Positions 23,416 to 37,035 of a stretch of DNA of 64,000 bases are shown here, in pieces (positions within the stretch are counted from its first letter, which is position 1; every line of letters starts with the position of its first letter). Position numbers and translations under genes: made by a program. The notes under the pieces were generated by a model, which was not told the DNA's origin, ran no database searches, and was given only the letters and a program-made list of their open reading frames with translations. The stretch comes from Certhia americana (Eukaryota > Chordata > Aves > Passeriformes > Certhiidae). The DNA lies in contig CM031864.1 of the NCBI GenBank assembly GCA_018697195.1, positions 25,058,086-25,122,085 of the forward strand. Reading direction: 5' to 3'.

Positions 23416-26400
23416 GTGAGGGGGTGCTCAGTGCTTGTCTCGGGTTACCACTGACAGAACATGGAGCACAGATACATTTTTCAGGCTAGTGATGGCTTGG
23501 TCAAGAGGGGAAGGAGGAGGAAATAGAGGAATATCAGAGGAAAGCAACCTCTCAGCCTGTAAGCAGAGTTATTTTGGGTTCTGTAGACATACAGACAGCT
23601 TGGAAGGTTAAGGAAACCTCAGCTTTGCATCAGTTTCTGCCTCTCTCTGTCTGGAAGTGGTTCTTGGAGATCAAGCAGAAACTGATGCCCACTGATAAAC
23701 ACTTCCTGTTGTCTGGAGTTGCATATGTGCTAGGAGATAACAGTGGACACTAAAGTATGTGTTTGAGAGACAAGGTTAGAACACAAGACCTTCACAGCTT
23801 ATGTTTTGAGCATTCTTGTGCTGATTTTGTATTCTGGGAAATGTACAATGCTTTCTGAGTTGCTGGACTTGAAAGGACCTAAGAGGAAAGAATTTCTCTT
23901 GGAGCTGCCTAAGAATTAGCTTTTTTATTGTCAAATTTGTGGGTAAGCCTTGTGTGGCTTGCTTTGTTTTTGTTTCTATGCTATAATTTGGCTACTTTGT
24001 ACAGAAAACTCCTCTTACTTTACATCTAGAGTCTCACGTGCCTGTGATTTTTGTCTTAAATTTCCTCACATATGCAAGAGAAATTTTTCAAGCAGAAGAC
24101 AGCACAGCCATGGATTTGTTACATTACAGATATTTACAGCCTAGAAAGCTTCCCTCCAGTAGTTTTACAGTCTATTTTAACTGACCCCTAGAGCAGCCCC
24201 AGACACACAGTATGATTTACTCTCTGATACAGACTGCCTTCTCTGACTGGTATTTGCCATGATGACTCTGAAGACCTGAACTATTTCAGTGGCATCATAT
24301 GGTTGTACATTTTTCAGTTTCTGATGTTCCCACTCCTGCTAGGAGCTGGCTCAGGGCTGGATTTACAAATCTTACTGTTTTTTGCTGCTTCCTCTTGCTC
24401 TGTGGGCAGCAGCCTGACACAGTGGTAGGTAGCTAATTAACTGCACTTATTAGATGTGTGTGTGCACTCTAGGAGTGATGTTTTTACTTTTTATTTTGGG
24501 TGTTAGAAGTGACAGATCAATGTCTTGCTAACAGACTTTTATCATCATTTTACTGTTTGTTGGGTGAGGGGGAAGAAAATTATTTACTAGATATTGATGG
24601 GGTTTAATACTATGTTTGTGCTGAAAAAAATGGATGTCTGCAAGTAGGAGATGTGTCTGTGTTTGTGAGCTAAAGGGGCACACTGCAACTCTCAGCTCAG
24701 ACAAGATTTTAGGTGGAAATAGAAGGCAGCCAGTGAGGATATGGGATCTTTGAGGAATTCCACCTACATGCTGAGCTGTTGTGCTTGGTTAATATAGTAT
24801 GTTTCCACCTGGGCTCAAAACTTGTATTCCTGGCATTGGGTAAAGGCTAGGAGTATGTTCTGATTGACTTTTTATGACAGATATTCCACTGCATGCAAGG
24901 CCTATCTTTTACTGTGTCATTGGAATTTTTCATGGGGAGCCTCTGCACTTGTTTGTTCTGTGGTGATGCTGTTTGCTCTGCCTCTGGCACCGGAGTGTCT
25001 GGAATCCAGTACTGGAAGGATGTGTGGTGGAGAGGCAAAGAGTGAATGCATCACATTGATTAAAAGTACAGTTTGTAACTAGGGTTTGCTGCAGAGCAAC
25101 GACATAGGGTGTGTTGTCACTAAAATGAGCTGAATCTCAGGCTGCAGTGCCAGGTGTGTCCATAAAAGCCTGTATGTGTTCAATATCCATGGATGTTTTC
25201 AGACTGGGAGGTTGTATTTGTATACAACACTTGTATTTGTGGTGTTGAACATGCATCTGCATTTTGTTCAAAGCAGCGCTTTGGGGTTTTGTGTTACCTG
25301 CTAAAAGCAGGGGAGGAGGTTTGAGTACAAGTGAATGCAGCTCATTTAGTGTTGGAAATAAGCCCTTGGAGGGATTTGGGAAGGTGAAAATGTTCTGTCT
25401 CTATTCTGGGCCTGGAATTGTGCTAACTGCAAAGGAAGCCAGTAACAGCAGCGTTTATGAGCAGCACTTCCTTCTTTAACCAGTAAGACTTGGGTAGGAT
25501 TTGGAAATGATGCCTTGAAATCAGACTTCCATCTTCATTCTCCTCTGTGTTCTTCTTATTGGTAGAAGGAAGAAAGTGATTCATTAGAAAAGAATGGATT
25601 TTAGTACTATGTATGTGCTAAAAAAGATATCACATTTTGCAAATATTAATCACTCACTCTTGTGGGCTTGGTCTTCCAGACAAATATAGCGGTGGTTCTC
25701 TACTTCAAATCCATGTCAGCCAAGCTCTGCTTTCCCAGGTGTCTCATGAAGTTCCCTACCTGGCTGCCACTGAGAAGTGTGTCCTTAAAAGGCTACAGGA
25801 AAATTGCTGTGGAAATTACCAGCAGGGCACCTAGGCAAATGACAAATATGAATGCCCTTCAAAAAATAAAATCTGTTCAATGTTTTTTAGCCTATTACAA
25901 AATTTCATCATGTCCATTTTGAGCATGACAGTTAACTGCTGAAGGCACAAGCTGATCTGCTTCCTAAGCTCACTGTCTACTTTTGCAGAACTGGATGGAA
26001 GCTGCTCATCCAGCCATGGCAGGGTAGGGCTGTACAGGAACCCACCAAATTACAGAATTATGGGCTGTGGAGCAAAGACTAAATGATCTTACACAGTCTT
26101 GAGAAGTGGCTTTGTGCTTTGTGTGTTCTTCAGATAAAGATTGCTGAATCCTCTGTGAGCGAGGCCCTGGGGAATACGATGCAATTTCTGTCTGGCTTGG
26201 CCTGCTCTGACCCACACACAGCTGGCTGAGGCTTGGAGAGCCTCTGAATTCAGCAGGGCCTCATGTTTGCAGGAGGAGTTTGTAGGTCCATAGGCTGGGG
26301 TGTGTTTGCTGCTCACTTCAACACCTTAGTGCACACCAAGTACCTCGTTGTCAGTACATTCCAGAGCTGTGGCTCCCCACAGTGGAGGGAGCAGTCGAAT

Positions 26401-29400
26401 CCTGGGAGTGCTGCTTCAGAGCTGGCAGAAATTACTTGCATAAACCAAGCTCAGCAGGTTTATGGAGAGCTCACAGTGTTGACAGCTGGGTTTTTAGATA
26501 GCCTGGAAAGCCTTGATCCTTCAAGGACCAGGGAGTTGGGTCCTAGATATAATAGAATGGGGCACTGTCTGTCCTAGACAAATAACTTTGTCTAAGCAAA
26601 ATGTTGCAGATAAACTGTCAGATTAAATGACACGTTACTGCTCTGTTTGTATTTTGTGTACAAGTGTTGTAAATGAAGGATGAAGTTGCCCAAGGTCATG
26701 GAGACCTGTGACATTTGGGAAGGGCTTATTCTGTTAAATTGCTAACTTACTTTAGAAAAATACAGAAATATATTTTGATGTTTTAAATGTTTTACATGTT
26801 TTAAAGCTGATAAGCATCCTGAGAAGAAAATCTGAGGACTGGAATTTACTGTTTTTAAAGTCTGTTGACTGTGAAATAAATCTTGCTATAAACTGAAAAA
26901 TCCTGTTATTTTAAAGCCCTGCAAGTGTGATGTGCATTTTGCATCCTCCTCACAGTTTTGTTAGTAACTCCCTTGCTATAAGCATAATTTACTCATGCAG
27001 TAAATCACACACTGAAAATTTAATTAGTGGCTCCTAAATGCCACCTCCTTATTTGTATTTTTTATTTTATTTTTAAAATTTAATATTTTAAATGAAATTA
27101 CAGCTCCCACAGCAGAGTTAGTTAGGCAGTACTGTGGTTGAACATCCAGTAGTGTGTCCTGTAGAACTTTGCTGAACTTTGATACTTCTCTTTTGCATGG
27201 TTTATCTTGTTTTCTTCTTGAACATCCATGGAAAAAAAAGATCTTTATATTCCTCAGGGTTTCAAGTCCTTCTGACCATGTGTGGCACATGGTGTTTTAT
27301 TTGCAATTTTTTTTTCCTATTACAAAAACTGAGTTTCTTCTAGCATTCCCTATTCATGTGTTTTGGGAACAAATCCCAACGAATAGTGGTGTGCATTTAC
27401 AGCTTCTCCCAGCCCCATGTGCTCCATCCCACGTATTTGAAGGCACTGGGTTAATGCTGCTACCTGGCCTACAGCAGGGTCTGGAGCAGCGTTCCTGATG
27501 GCAAGCTGTGCTAAAGCTTGCAGTGCTGGCTGAATCCAAGGGATTGTGCTCTCTGGGAGGTTCCTGTGCTGTGGTGCTGAGCCAGGCTGGGACAATGGCA
27601 CGCTCTGGTCCCTGGGGTAATGATCTCTGCAGTGGCAGAGAGAGCAACTTGTGTGCACTCTGCAGCCCTGCCTGGCAAGCAGGGGAGGGAGCTGTTCAGG
27701 CTGGCCAAGCCTGCAAGGAATTATTCATCCAAGTATAAAGGGCAGATTGAAAGCCTTTGGCTTTTATGGGATGGAAGGCAGTAGTTCCATTTCAGCTCAA
27801 TGGAGCTCTATGTGACCTCCATAAAACTGCTCTGAGCTTGCAGAGTGACGCTGCTTCTCAGAGGCATTGCATGGGATGTGTCTCTGAAATGCTCTTTTGT
27901 TCATCACAGAACTTGCTGCCTGGATTCTTTATGATTCTGCCCTGGGTTTTGCAGAGTCAGTTGGAACCCAAGGGTCACCAGCTGTACACCTGGTTCTTTC
28001 TTCCAGAGAAAAGGGCAGTGTTGTTTTGTTAGGAGCAGATATTGGGAAACACAGCACAGATTTCTGATGGGTATGGAGGGCCTATGTAGTGCAATATTAA
28101 GATGGGGGAAGGATACAACATTCCCCTCTGCTCTCTGGATGGATTTGTATGGATTTTCTAGTTTTGTTTTGGGATTTGTATTATTTTAAAGCTATTAATT
28201 GCCACAGTAATAGAAGACCAGGTCAGTTCACTCCCATCAGTAAGTTTGAATACAGCAATAATGACAGATGCAGGATGACATTGCTAGTGCTGTTCTAGCT
28301 GCAGTGCACCTTGGACAATGTCAAGTAAGTTAAACCTGTTCCTATGACTAATTATTTGGTAGAAAAAACCAATCCCTAATGCCTCTAGTCTTTAGATAAC
28401 TAGGAAGCCTTTTCTATGCCCTTTTTCTAATGTGAAGTGTTTTAGAAATTTAGTGTCTTTGGGTAACAGAGTAACTGTTTGGGTTGAAGTCTTTTGCATC
28501 TCATGGAGCATGAGGTGAATGTGAGTTTACTTCCTGAGTGGAAAATTAGGGATTTGTCCTGCTTGCATTTGGCCTGGTGGGAGCAGATCTGTGTTTGAGT
28601 GAACATGCAGGTACCATGAGGTTTTAGAGCTGGGCTTTCAAATTACACTGGAAACTTTGTACTACATGATCTCCAACAAATAAAAATTCTTATAAAAATA
28701 CTTAATCTTACTTTACTGATGTAGCTTCTATAAAACTTCAGAGTGTTTTTTGTGGTGTCTGAATTCCCCTAACTTCAGTTACTTTTCTTCCACAATGCCT
28801 TTGTTCAAGAGGATTTTTTGCATGGAATTCCTAAAGCTTCTGTGCTGCCTGTTTTAACATTCCCTGGCTTTTCATCCTGTTGAGGGAGAGGAGGGGAAGG
28901 AGTAGTTGCAGGATATTTTAGCTTAGATTTCTCCCTGTACATGCAGCAGCACGTTTGATTGTTTTCTTCGCTCTCCTGGGGCTCTAGATGGGTTTTTTTT
29001 TTGCTAGGCAGTCATTGGCATAAATCCCAAGAAGGTGGCATGGGGTAGGATTGTCTGTCCCTGATGTCCTTGCCAGGCTGAGTCAGTGGGTGAACATCTG
29101 CTCAGGTGATGGAGTGTTTTGTCTGCTGTCCTTGAGGAGGTGACAAAGTGACACAGTGCATTCTTCCAGCACAGGCTTTACTTGAGACTGTAGTGAAAAG
29201 GTGCTGAACTTTTACTGAGACCCTGCAGAACAGCAAGAACTGTTTCTCACCTGCACCTTTTCTCGTGTCAACTCTCTCCATTCTGCTGAAAACTGGCTGT
29301 GCAGATGGTGGAGTGGGCATGCTGGAATTCCTGTGGAAAAGGAGGACCCAGAGAGAGCCAGTCCATGCCAAGTGCTTTACCCCATAACTTGTGTGGGGCT

Positions 29401-32400
29401 CACACTGTTGGAGCACAGCTGAGAAACCAAGCCCAGAGTGGTCGTGGACCCCTTTGTGTCAGTGTTCCACTAGTTATCAGTAGTTCAGAGTGTGTCCTGA
29501 CGCAGCTGTGATTCAGGGGGAAGGGCTGCTCAGGGTGCTGGGGAATGTAGGTGGTCCAAGGTTGTTTGCATCTGTCAGACTAGTGGATGCACGGAATTCT
29601 TCTGTTCTGCTGATGTTTGTCACTTTCAGAAACGTTAAATCCATTTTTTAGTTAAGCAAATTCATCTTTCATAGTTGTCATCACCTGTATGGTGTAGCAG
29701 ATTGTACTGGTCACTAGGGAGCTTATTGGTAGCCATTAACTGGGTAATTTAAATCAGCTGGCTCTGTTAGGGGGTGTAACTACAGGGGCTTCTTGCCTAG
29801 GACTTTATTTCCATCGATAGCAGCTGTTGTGTGAGATGGGCAGCTTTAAGGGTGGCTTCCTTTGAAACGAAGGCTTCTTGCCTCGCTTAGGATGTCAAAT
29901 ATGCCTTCTTTGAATTTCAGAATACCAACAATGCTGCATGCTTTCTTGATTTTTCCATAGGCAGCATTAGATGCATTAAAAGGATTACAAAAGCTATACC
30001 TTTCCTTCAGTATTTCATCTTCCTGCTTGTGGCAGGCAGCAAGCACAGTAACATCAGAGGTTCCGTGGCTCCTTTGCCATGTGTCTGCTGGTGCAGAGGA
30101 ATGTTGTGAGCAGGCTGGACACAGAGGCTGCTGGGGATGCCTTTGGGGAGGAGGGCAAGGCATGATGTCTGACACAGGCTTCCTGAATTCCAAAGCTTAT
30201 CCCTCTAAAAGATAGCTTCTCACTGCTTTGCAGATGTGCTGCAGTGCACTGTGGCTGCTGTGGTATGCATGAATGAGAGCCCTTGTCTTGGGGCTGTGTG
30301 GAGGGAAGGGGGAAAAGGGTGCATTTGCAGTTGTCATTCTTCATCTGTGGACAGCAGAGTTAGCAGATCATCCTGATGCAATGACATGTCTTTGTGCTCC
30401 TTACATAAATCCTGGCACTCTTGTCTCCCGAAAAGGAAGAAGAAATGCGAGGAAATGTCATTAATCTCTTGTCAGAACCTGGCTGCGTTTGGGGTCATGG
30501 GGCATCTTCAAAGTCCTAGTTGCTAAATAGGGAGAAGTAAAGTCTTGGGTGTCTGTGCTTGGCAGTATAAGAAGAAATCATGAGTTTCAGAAGGGCAGAT
30601 CTAAGGCCTCACTGTTCCATACCTCCTCCTAATAGACTATGAGGAAATGACAGTGATAGGTATTAAAGAAAATAAGGAGCTTCTGCCCTGGCTGACAGGT
30701 GAATCCAGGCCTTTGCCTGAGTCTGCTCTCAGGTATAACATTGTCCATACTCAACACAAGTTTGATTTCTTTGGTTTCCAAAATATCACTCCTGGGTAGC
30801 TGTTCCCTTTAATTTGGTGTTTCATCATTAATTCTATATTGGATTCCCAATAAAAAAGAGAGGAAAAAGAGAGATTAATGTCTACTGCTTTATGGATATT
30901 TCTTTCCACGTGGGGTCTCTGCCACCAGTCTGGCCTCACCAGCTTAGGGCTTTCTCCAGACACTTGGCTGCTGAGAGTGGGAAGGCCCTGGCACAGGCTG
31001 CCCCTGTGGCAGCCCCATCCCTGGAAGTGTCCAAGGCCCTGTTGGATGGGGCTTGGAGCAAACTGGGGTAATGGAAATGTCCCTGCCCATGGATGGAACT
31101 GGATGAGCTTTAAGGTCCCCTCCAACCAAATCATTTCATGATTCTGCATGTGCCAATTGGATTCTTGCTCTCTGCATGTGTCAAGGACATTTGTAGTGTT
31201 TCCCTGGGTTCTTGTCCCTTGCCAGGGTTTTGGTAGGACATTGGAGTGCTGGGGGTACCTCTCTGCACAGTGGTGGAAGTGACAAGAGCTGGAGTGCCGA
31301 GCACAGAGTAAGTTACCTGCCAAGTAAACCTGCAGACAGAGCCTGCTGAGGTTGCAGTGAGCACAGGAGTAGATGTCCCATGACCTGAAGGAGTCTCTTG
31401 CAGTGTCTGTCCTCTGCCAGTGGCCAGCATAGTCTCTCTCACCTTATTTGTTGTGCTGTTAGGAAATGTGCTGATGTGGGAGGGCTAGGATGGGGCTTTT
31501 CCCAGCCGTGGTGTCTCTGTTGCATGAAGTAACTGTGTTGTGTTGCCTTGCTGTGTGTCTGGGCCAGTGGTGCAGGCAGGAGGAAAGGCCCTCCTGAACT
31601 TACCAGGCTAGATTATGCACAGCTCAGAACCCAGATGGATCCTTAAGAAGGTCACGGGCTTAACAGTGAGGCTTTCCAGGCTGCTGCTCATTCTCTGCCA
31701 CGTTCCATTTGGCTTTTATTAGAGGATCAAAGGGGTTCTGAGGGAAGCTGGTGATTGAAGTCTAAAAGCTACTGCCTTTAGAGAGAGCCCTGTTTTTAGC
31801 TGCAGTGCCTGGCCTCAGAGCTGCCTGTGCTCTGCTGGGTGCATGAAGCCAGGACTTATCCTGGTGCACAGCTGAACTCCCCCTGGAATGTATCCTGTCC
31901 CAGCAATCTCAGAGGAGCCCTCTTGCACCTGATGTGTGGGGGAAGGAGGAAGCTCCCTGTGGGAATGTTCTGTGGGAAGTGTTACTGTTCTGTCTGTGGT
32001 CACCACACTCCTTCAGAACTTGCTCCCCAGTCAGACCAGGAATCCAGGGACTCCAGAGATTAGTGTTGTCCTGTGCTCTGAACTGAAAAGTAACTGGCAT
32101 GTTACTCTTAAAATAAGCTAAACAGGAAAAATTGCATAACTTTGTCTTGAGCTTTTAAGGGAGACATTATTTGGGCTGACTGTTCTGAAGAGGAGCATTT
32201 GTCTTGTGGCTTCTAGTCTAGACAGGGAGGTAGAGAAACCTGGCTTGGGCTCCTCGGCCTTCCACAGTCTGGCAGAGACCTGTGTCACAGGGACTGGAAG
32301 ATTCACCTCTGCAAATGGAACAAGTCTTAATTATTCAGTTCTCCAATTGAACACCAGGTGTTATTTAATTAGATTTCTTATATAAGTTTACTGAAAACAG

Positions 32401-32718
32401 GGCCAGTAGAGATTGCCATGCTAGGATTGTGGTTGGTGGGAGGGATGGCTGAGGCACGTGCACACGAGTATACCAAAACAAAGCTTAGAAGCATATGTTG
32501 AGCCATTTCCAGCAGAGATGTGTGTAACTGATTCTGTTATTTTCTTTTGTTGCTTAATTACATGACTTTGGATTTTTATTAGAACAGATGTTATGCTCAC
32601 TTTAGTGAAGACAAGTTTGCAGAGTGAAAACAGGCTGAATAAAAATGGTGCTATTCTACCTTAGTGCCATCATAGGTGGTTGTGGACTCCTTTCTAAGTG
32701 ATTTTTTTCCTCTCCTAG
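23416..32718 (+). other. TSEN15: TSEN15 intron 3
   Basis: A 9303-base GT-AG intron with a T/C-rich tract before acceptor CTCCTAG. One CR1 fragment lies at 30977-31150. The remaining sequence is ordinary, with no coding block, RNA gene or long repeat I can support; open frames up to about 190 codons are chance or lie over the CR1. Confidence 0.85.
30977..31150 (+). repeat. CR1 LINE fragment, sense, in TSEN15 intron 3
   Basis: AGGCCCTGGCACAGGCTGCC, GCCCCATCCCTGGAAGTGTC, TTGGATGGGGCTTGGAGCAA and the TTTAAGGTCCCCTCCAACC end are CR1 3' blocks in order, closing with ATTTCATGATTCTG. A 190-codon open frame on the minus strand here is a by-product. Confidence 0.9.
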
Positions 32719-32923
32719 GTTAAGAGAAATACTGAAGAAAGCCTCTCTCCCTCCAGAGGATCCCAGCACCCTGCTGTCAGTTACCTTGGCCATAGTTGAG
32801 ACAGATTCCACAATAGTCTACTATAAAATGACCGATGGCTTTGTAATGCCAGATCCTCCTGGTGATACTGAAGATGTGGATAATAAACAGTGGAGGAAGA
32901 AAAGAAAGAAACTTTTCAAATGA
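32719..32923 (+). CDS. TSEN15: TSEN15 coding exon 4 (last) with stop codon
   Basis: It completes Arg125 and encodes residues 126-192 and TGA at 32921. LREILKKA, then [20 protein letters not shown] and DGFVMPDP match human [24 protein letters not shown] and DGFMLPDP. In family structures this C-terminal strand region makes subunit contacts with the partner nuclease subunit. Tyr159 matches human Tyr152, a third disease-linked position. After PDP the protein departs from human: instead of a short end it has an acidic stretch (DTEDVD) and a basic tail, [10 protein letters not shown]. The frame is open from the acceptor to the stop. Confidence 0.95.
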
Positions 32924-33131
32924 TTGGGACAGAGAAAACAAAACATTCCTTGAACTCCTGTGCTCAAACCCAAACAAATGCAGGAACTGATGTATATGAA
33001 TAAGTGCTGAAGTCTGCCTTGGCATGTCAAGGATGTGTTCAGGGAGAACAGAGGCTTGTGCAGCTGCACTGTGATGAAATGCCATTTGAGGTATGAAGTA
33101 GGTCATGCTTTGACACCGATCAGTCCTGACT

Positions 33132-33137
33132 AATAAA
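33132..33137 (+). terminator. TSEN15: TSEN15 poly(A) signal, proximal
   Basis: Canonical AATAAA 209 bases after the stop codon, with G/T-rich sequence about 15-35 bases downstream. Confidence 0.7.
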
Positions 33138-33198
33138 TTCATTTGGGAAGTGTTTGCAAAGCCTGTGTTTCCTCTCTGTCTGGTCAGGTACATAACAG

Positions 33199-33204
33199 AA
33201 TAAA
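33199..33204 (+). terminator. TSEN15: TSEN15 poly(A) signal, distal alternative
   Basis: A second canonical AATAAA 62 bases after the first ends. Which site is used cannot be decided from sequence. Confidence 0.45.
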
Positions 33205-33225
33205 CACATCCTTACCCATACTGTA

Positions 33226-36139
33226 AATATTGGTTACAGGTAAGTCTGAAGGGCTTGTAGCAGGACTGAAGGGTTTTGTAGTTTACAGAGTGTCTTTGTC
33301 TTAGCCTTGTCAGAAGCACTCATGCTGCCCCCCGGGTTACATTTCTGAAAATTGCTTTCTTCCCTCTGCTTTTGGAGAAAAGGCTCTTCCACAGAAATAA
33401 CTTAAGTTTTTCCCTGCAGAGGAAAACTGATTATAGCAGCACCAGAGGCAACTAAAACACCAAAGTATGTCACCATCTATGCTGTAAGAGCACACTAGTT
33501 ACCTGCTTCAGGCACCAGCTAGGTTTCTAAAGTCATTGTCATTCCTGGGATTATTTTATGTCTTTGGACATAGCTTCTGCATACTGAAACTGATTGCCCA
33601 GGGAAAAAAGGGAAAACCCCAACTTTTAGTTTTTTCTGCAGGAATTTTCCACATCTTTTGTGTGAAGATCTTCTCCAGGTTAGAGTTCCCTGGCAACCAA
33701 ATAACATCCCACAGCAGCTTCTTGAGCACAGGATTGTCTGTATGACAGCTGTGTGTCGGAGGATCACACATTCAAAAGGTACCCATTTTTCCTTGCATGG
33801 GTAGAAGAATGGGAGAGAGTCCAAAAAACCAAGCTGGAAATGACAGCCATTCAAGCTTTGCTATCCTTTGGACTAGAGTGGCTGTTTCTTTGTCTGTGGA
33901 GCTTGATGGTGCTTTGGCCAAATGTGCTGGGAGGCAGAATGATTCCACAGGGTGTCCTGCACACCCTTGGAGGAGGTGTGTTACTGGCATGTGGAGCTCT
34001 GCAGGACACCTTTATCCCAACACAGCCAGGGCAGACTCGGTGTCTGTGCATTTCAGTCATGGAGAGCAAGAGTTTACTTTGCCTTTCTCAGCACTGCTCC
34101 CCTCGTGGAGGAAACCATCATTTTATCTTGGTCCAATGCTGATCTGCCTTGAAGGGGTCCCTGTGACCTTGCTGTGGGCATTTCCTGGGATCCATACCTT
34201 ATTCCATAAAGCAAGTGTGACACTTGGCTAGGTTACCCGCCACCAGGTAAATTGTCCTTGTTACAAGCTGGGAAGTACTTCAGCTCCTCAGGAAAAGAGC
34301 TGGTTTGTGTGAAGGAGGCTGTAACAGATGTGGCATGTGGCAGATTCGGTATTTAAGCGACACATGTTTAACCCAAAAAGCAAATTCCTTTGCATTTGCT
34401 TCAATTTCTGGGTAATACTGCCAGTTTGCAGTTTTCTGCATGATTGATGATTTGCTTTACCCTTCATTTTATCACTTCTGTGCACAGAAAGAGGAGCATA
34501 ACTTGAGCCTCCTTTTCTATACACTGAAAACTGCTGACCCAGGCTACACATACCAAGTTGGGGAAACTGCATTCAAAGGCTTTGATTTCTATTTCTTCTT
34601 GTGTCCCAGTGAGAAATGATTATATGGGCCTTTTTCCAGCCTCCTTAGATTGTGGTGATTCTTTGTTTCTGAGGAAAAAAGCCCACAGAAGAACAACAAT
34701 ATCACAGCACTGTTTGTCCCATAGGTAATACAGTGTAAACACAGGGATGTTAAATAAGCTTGGAGCCAGCTGTGCTGTTCCTTTACATTCCACTAAAGTA
34801 TTTCTCTCTGTCAAGTCAACAACACACAGATTGAAGCTTCTGGTCTTCCAGGCATTGAATAAAGATGGGAAGAGACTTCCTGTAGAAGTGTATCAGTTCA
34901 GAGCAGTAGTGCATTAACATTTCTGAATCCAAAGCATCCTGGTGCTGTGCCCAAAGTCTATGCCCAAAGCATAACTCAGCTTTAAGTGTTTTTGAGACAT
35001 CCATGGAAGTGTGAGCCATGGCACTGCTGTCAATCCAGCACTTATTTCAGCCCAGAAGATTTTGCAGGCTCCATACTGCTATCCTTTAGAGTTTTTTATG
35101 TTTTATTTGCCAAGCACAGCTTGATAGCTTGAATGCCCCTGACCCACAGAAGGTGTTTTAAAATCTGGAGAGTATCATTTTGCAGTAGATTATTGTTCCA
35201 AGCCTTTCCTCTCTGTGGAGGGATGTTTGCATTGATGCTTCCCCACCGAGTCAAGAATGACAGAAAAGCAAAGGGCTGTTTTGGCCTGGCTTTGACAGTG
35301 AGACTCTTACATAAGGGAGTCTTTGCTTATGCAAACTGTGTCCCCTTGAGGCACTGCTGGCACCATCACCCCCATCTCCTGGATGCAGCCTCACTGTTTG
35401 CAGCGCACACAGAACATTTTATGTGAAGAAGGGCTGGTGGAGAGGCAGGAGAGCTTTGTCAGGTCCATGAGGAGGAGCTGTGGTTGCCAGCAGTGGCTAA
35501 GTGAGCTCCCTCAGCCCTTCCTGAGCCCACACTGAGGATGGGGGCTGTTTGGGCAGCAGCTCCTTCCATGGGAGTCTCCCAGGCCTCCATGGCTGCCTGT
35601 GCTCTGGGGCAGCAAAGGGATCTCTGGCTCAGCAGTGTCTCTGCTTCCTGGGCATGCCAGCATGGCAGCAAGGCAGAGGCCAGGTAAAGGGGTGTTGCTT
35701 CCACATCTTAACCACAATCCCATCCCCGACAAAGTGGCCTTCAGCATCTCTGCAAAACACTTCAGTTTCTCAGAAGTCACTGGAAGGAAGACATGGGCTC
35801 TTGTAACCCATCCTTGATATCAGCACAACCTTCCCCTGGATCTCCTGTCAGGACACAGCAGCAAGATATCAATTATCAATTAACACTGCTAAAGTGAAGC
35901 CATCTTAATCTTCCTCTTTTATGTCAGTGAAAGCTTTTTTGTTTAAATTTTTTTCTTTTTCTAATAAAATGTGTATGTGAATTTATTAATTGGCCTACTA
36001 GTGTTGCAGATCTATAGGAATTAAATGTTTAATAGCTTGTCCAAGTAGTTTTCAGCAGATTTCAGTAGAATCTAAATGCTGTCAACTAGCCTGCATGCCC
36101 TGTTCTGTGTAAACGGACTATTTGTTAACCTTCTCTAGT
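33226..36139. other. Intergenic sequence after TSEN15
   Basis: Ordinary A/T-leaning sequence. Open frames here reach 144 codons (33797-34231) and carry no motif or splice pattern I recognise. No repeat or RNA gene identified. Confidence 0.6.
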
Positions 36140-36372
36140 CCTCCAGGGAGGGGACCCGAGGGAAGGCTGGAGATCAGGAAGAGGTTCTGCCCCCATAGGG
36201 TGCTGGGCAGGCACTGGACAGGATCCCCAGGGAATGAGCACAGCCCCAAGGCTGCAGAGCTCCAGGAGTGTTTGAACAATGCTCTCAGGGATGCGTAGGG
36301 TGGGATTGCTGGGGTGTCAGCCAGGAGTTGGACTGGATGATTGATCCCTGTGAGTCTCTTCCCAGTCGGGAT
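36140..36372 (+). repeat. CR1 LINE fragment, sense
   Basis: GGCTGGAGATCAGGAAGAGG, TGGACAGGATCCCCAGGGAA, then TTGGACTGGATGATTGATCC and GTGAGTCTCTTCCCA follow the order of a passerine-type CR1 3' region. Confidence 0.8.
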
Positions 36373-37035
36373 ATTTAATGCTTCTAAAAATAGCTACAGT
36401 TGCACCTCCTGTTTCAGAGTATCCAGGGAGCTGATGGCTATTCCTTTTTGTTCCCTCATTTCTCAGATGCTCTCGTTGAGACCCAAATCCCTGTCTGCAG
36501 ACTGAATTAATGATGCTCTGATTCCTGCTCAACTCCATGCTGGGTGTGGTGTTTGCAGCACCTCACAGACAGAATTCATTGCCTGATGCTTCGTTAGTCA
36601 TTTTGCATGCCCATCTGGCTGCATGTTTCTCCTGATGTGCCTCGTCTGGCCATCAAACTCTCAGTGCCAAACTAGAATAGCTCTGCTCATCTTTTTTGTT
36701 TCTTCTTTCCCCTTCTCTTTTGCACTGCTCTAGTCATCTCAGCAAATCTCTTATTATTGTTCACTGCCCTCTTGACCCATATTTCATACCCTTGGTTACC
36801 CTCAAATTTATCTTTCCATGCTATCTGGAAATGCCTCTTTCTTTCCAAGCTTCCTGTCTTCTGCTGGAGTGCCTGGATGGTCTATGAAGAGCCATCTATG
36901 CCTTTCTCTGCTCCAATCCAGGTACCAACTGATCCTCTCGATTACACCAGACCAATCCCATTTACCAGTAAAAATTCGGGTAGATTCTGAAGAAAGTCTT
37001 GTGAGCCCTGTGCTAAAATGTCCAGCCAACGCAGA

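Larger units (their letters stand above)
32924..33225 (+). other. TSEN15: TSEN15 3'UTR
   Basis: Non-coding sequence after the stop, with AATAAA at 33132-33137 and again at 33199-33204. G/T-rich sequence follows the first signal (GTGTTTGCAAAGCCTGTGTT). Cleavage is therefore likely at about 33150-33160, or at about 33220 if the second signal is used. The end point is an estimate. Confidence 0.65.

Noticed and set aside
30751..31323. 190-codon open frame on the minus strand
   Set aside because: It lies largely over the CR1 fragment at 30977-31150 in TSEN15 intron 3 and carries no protein motif.
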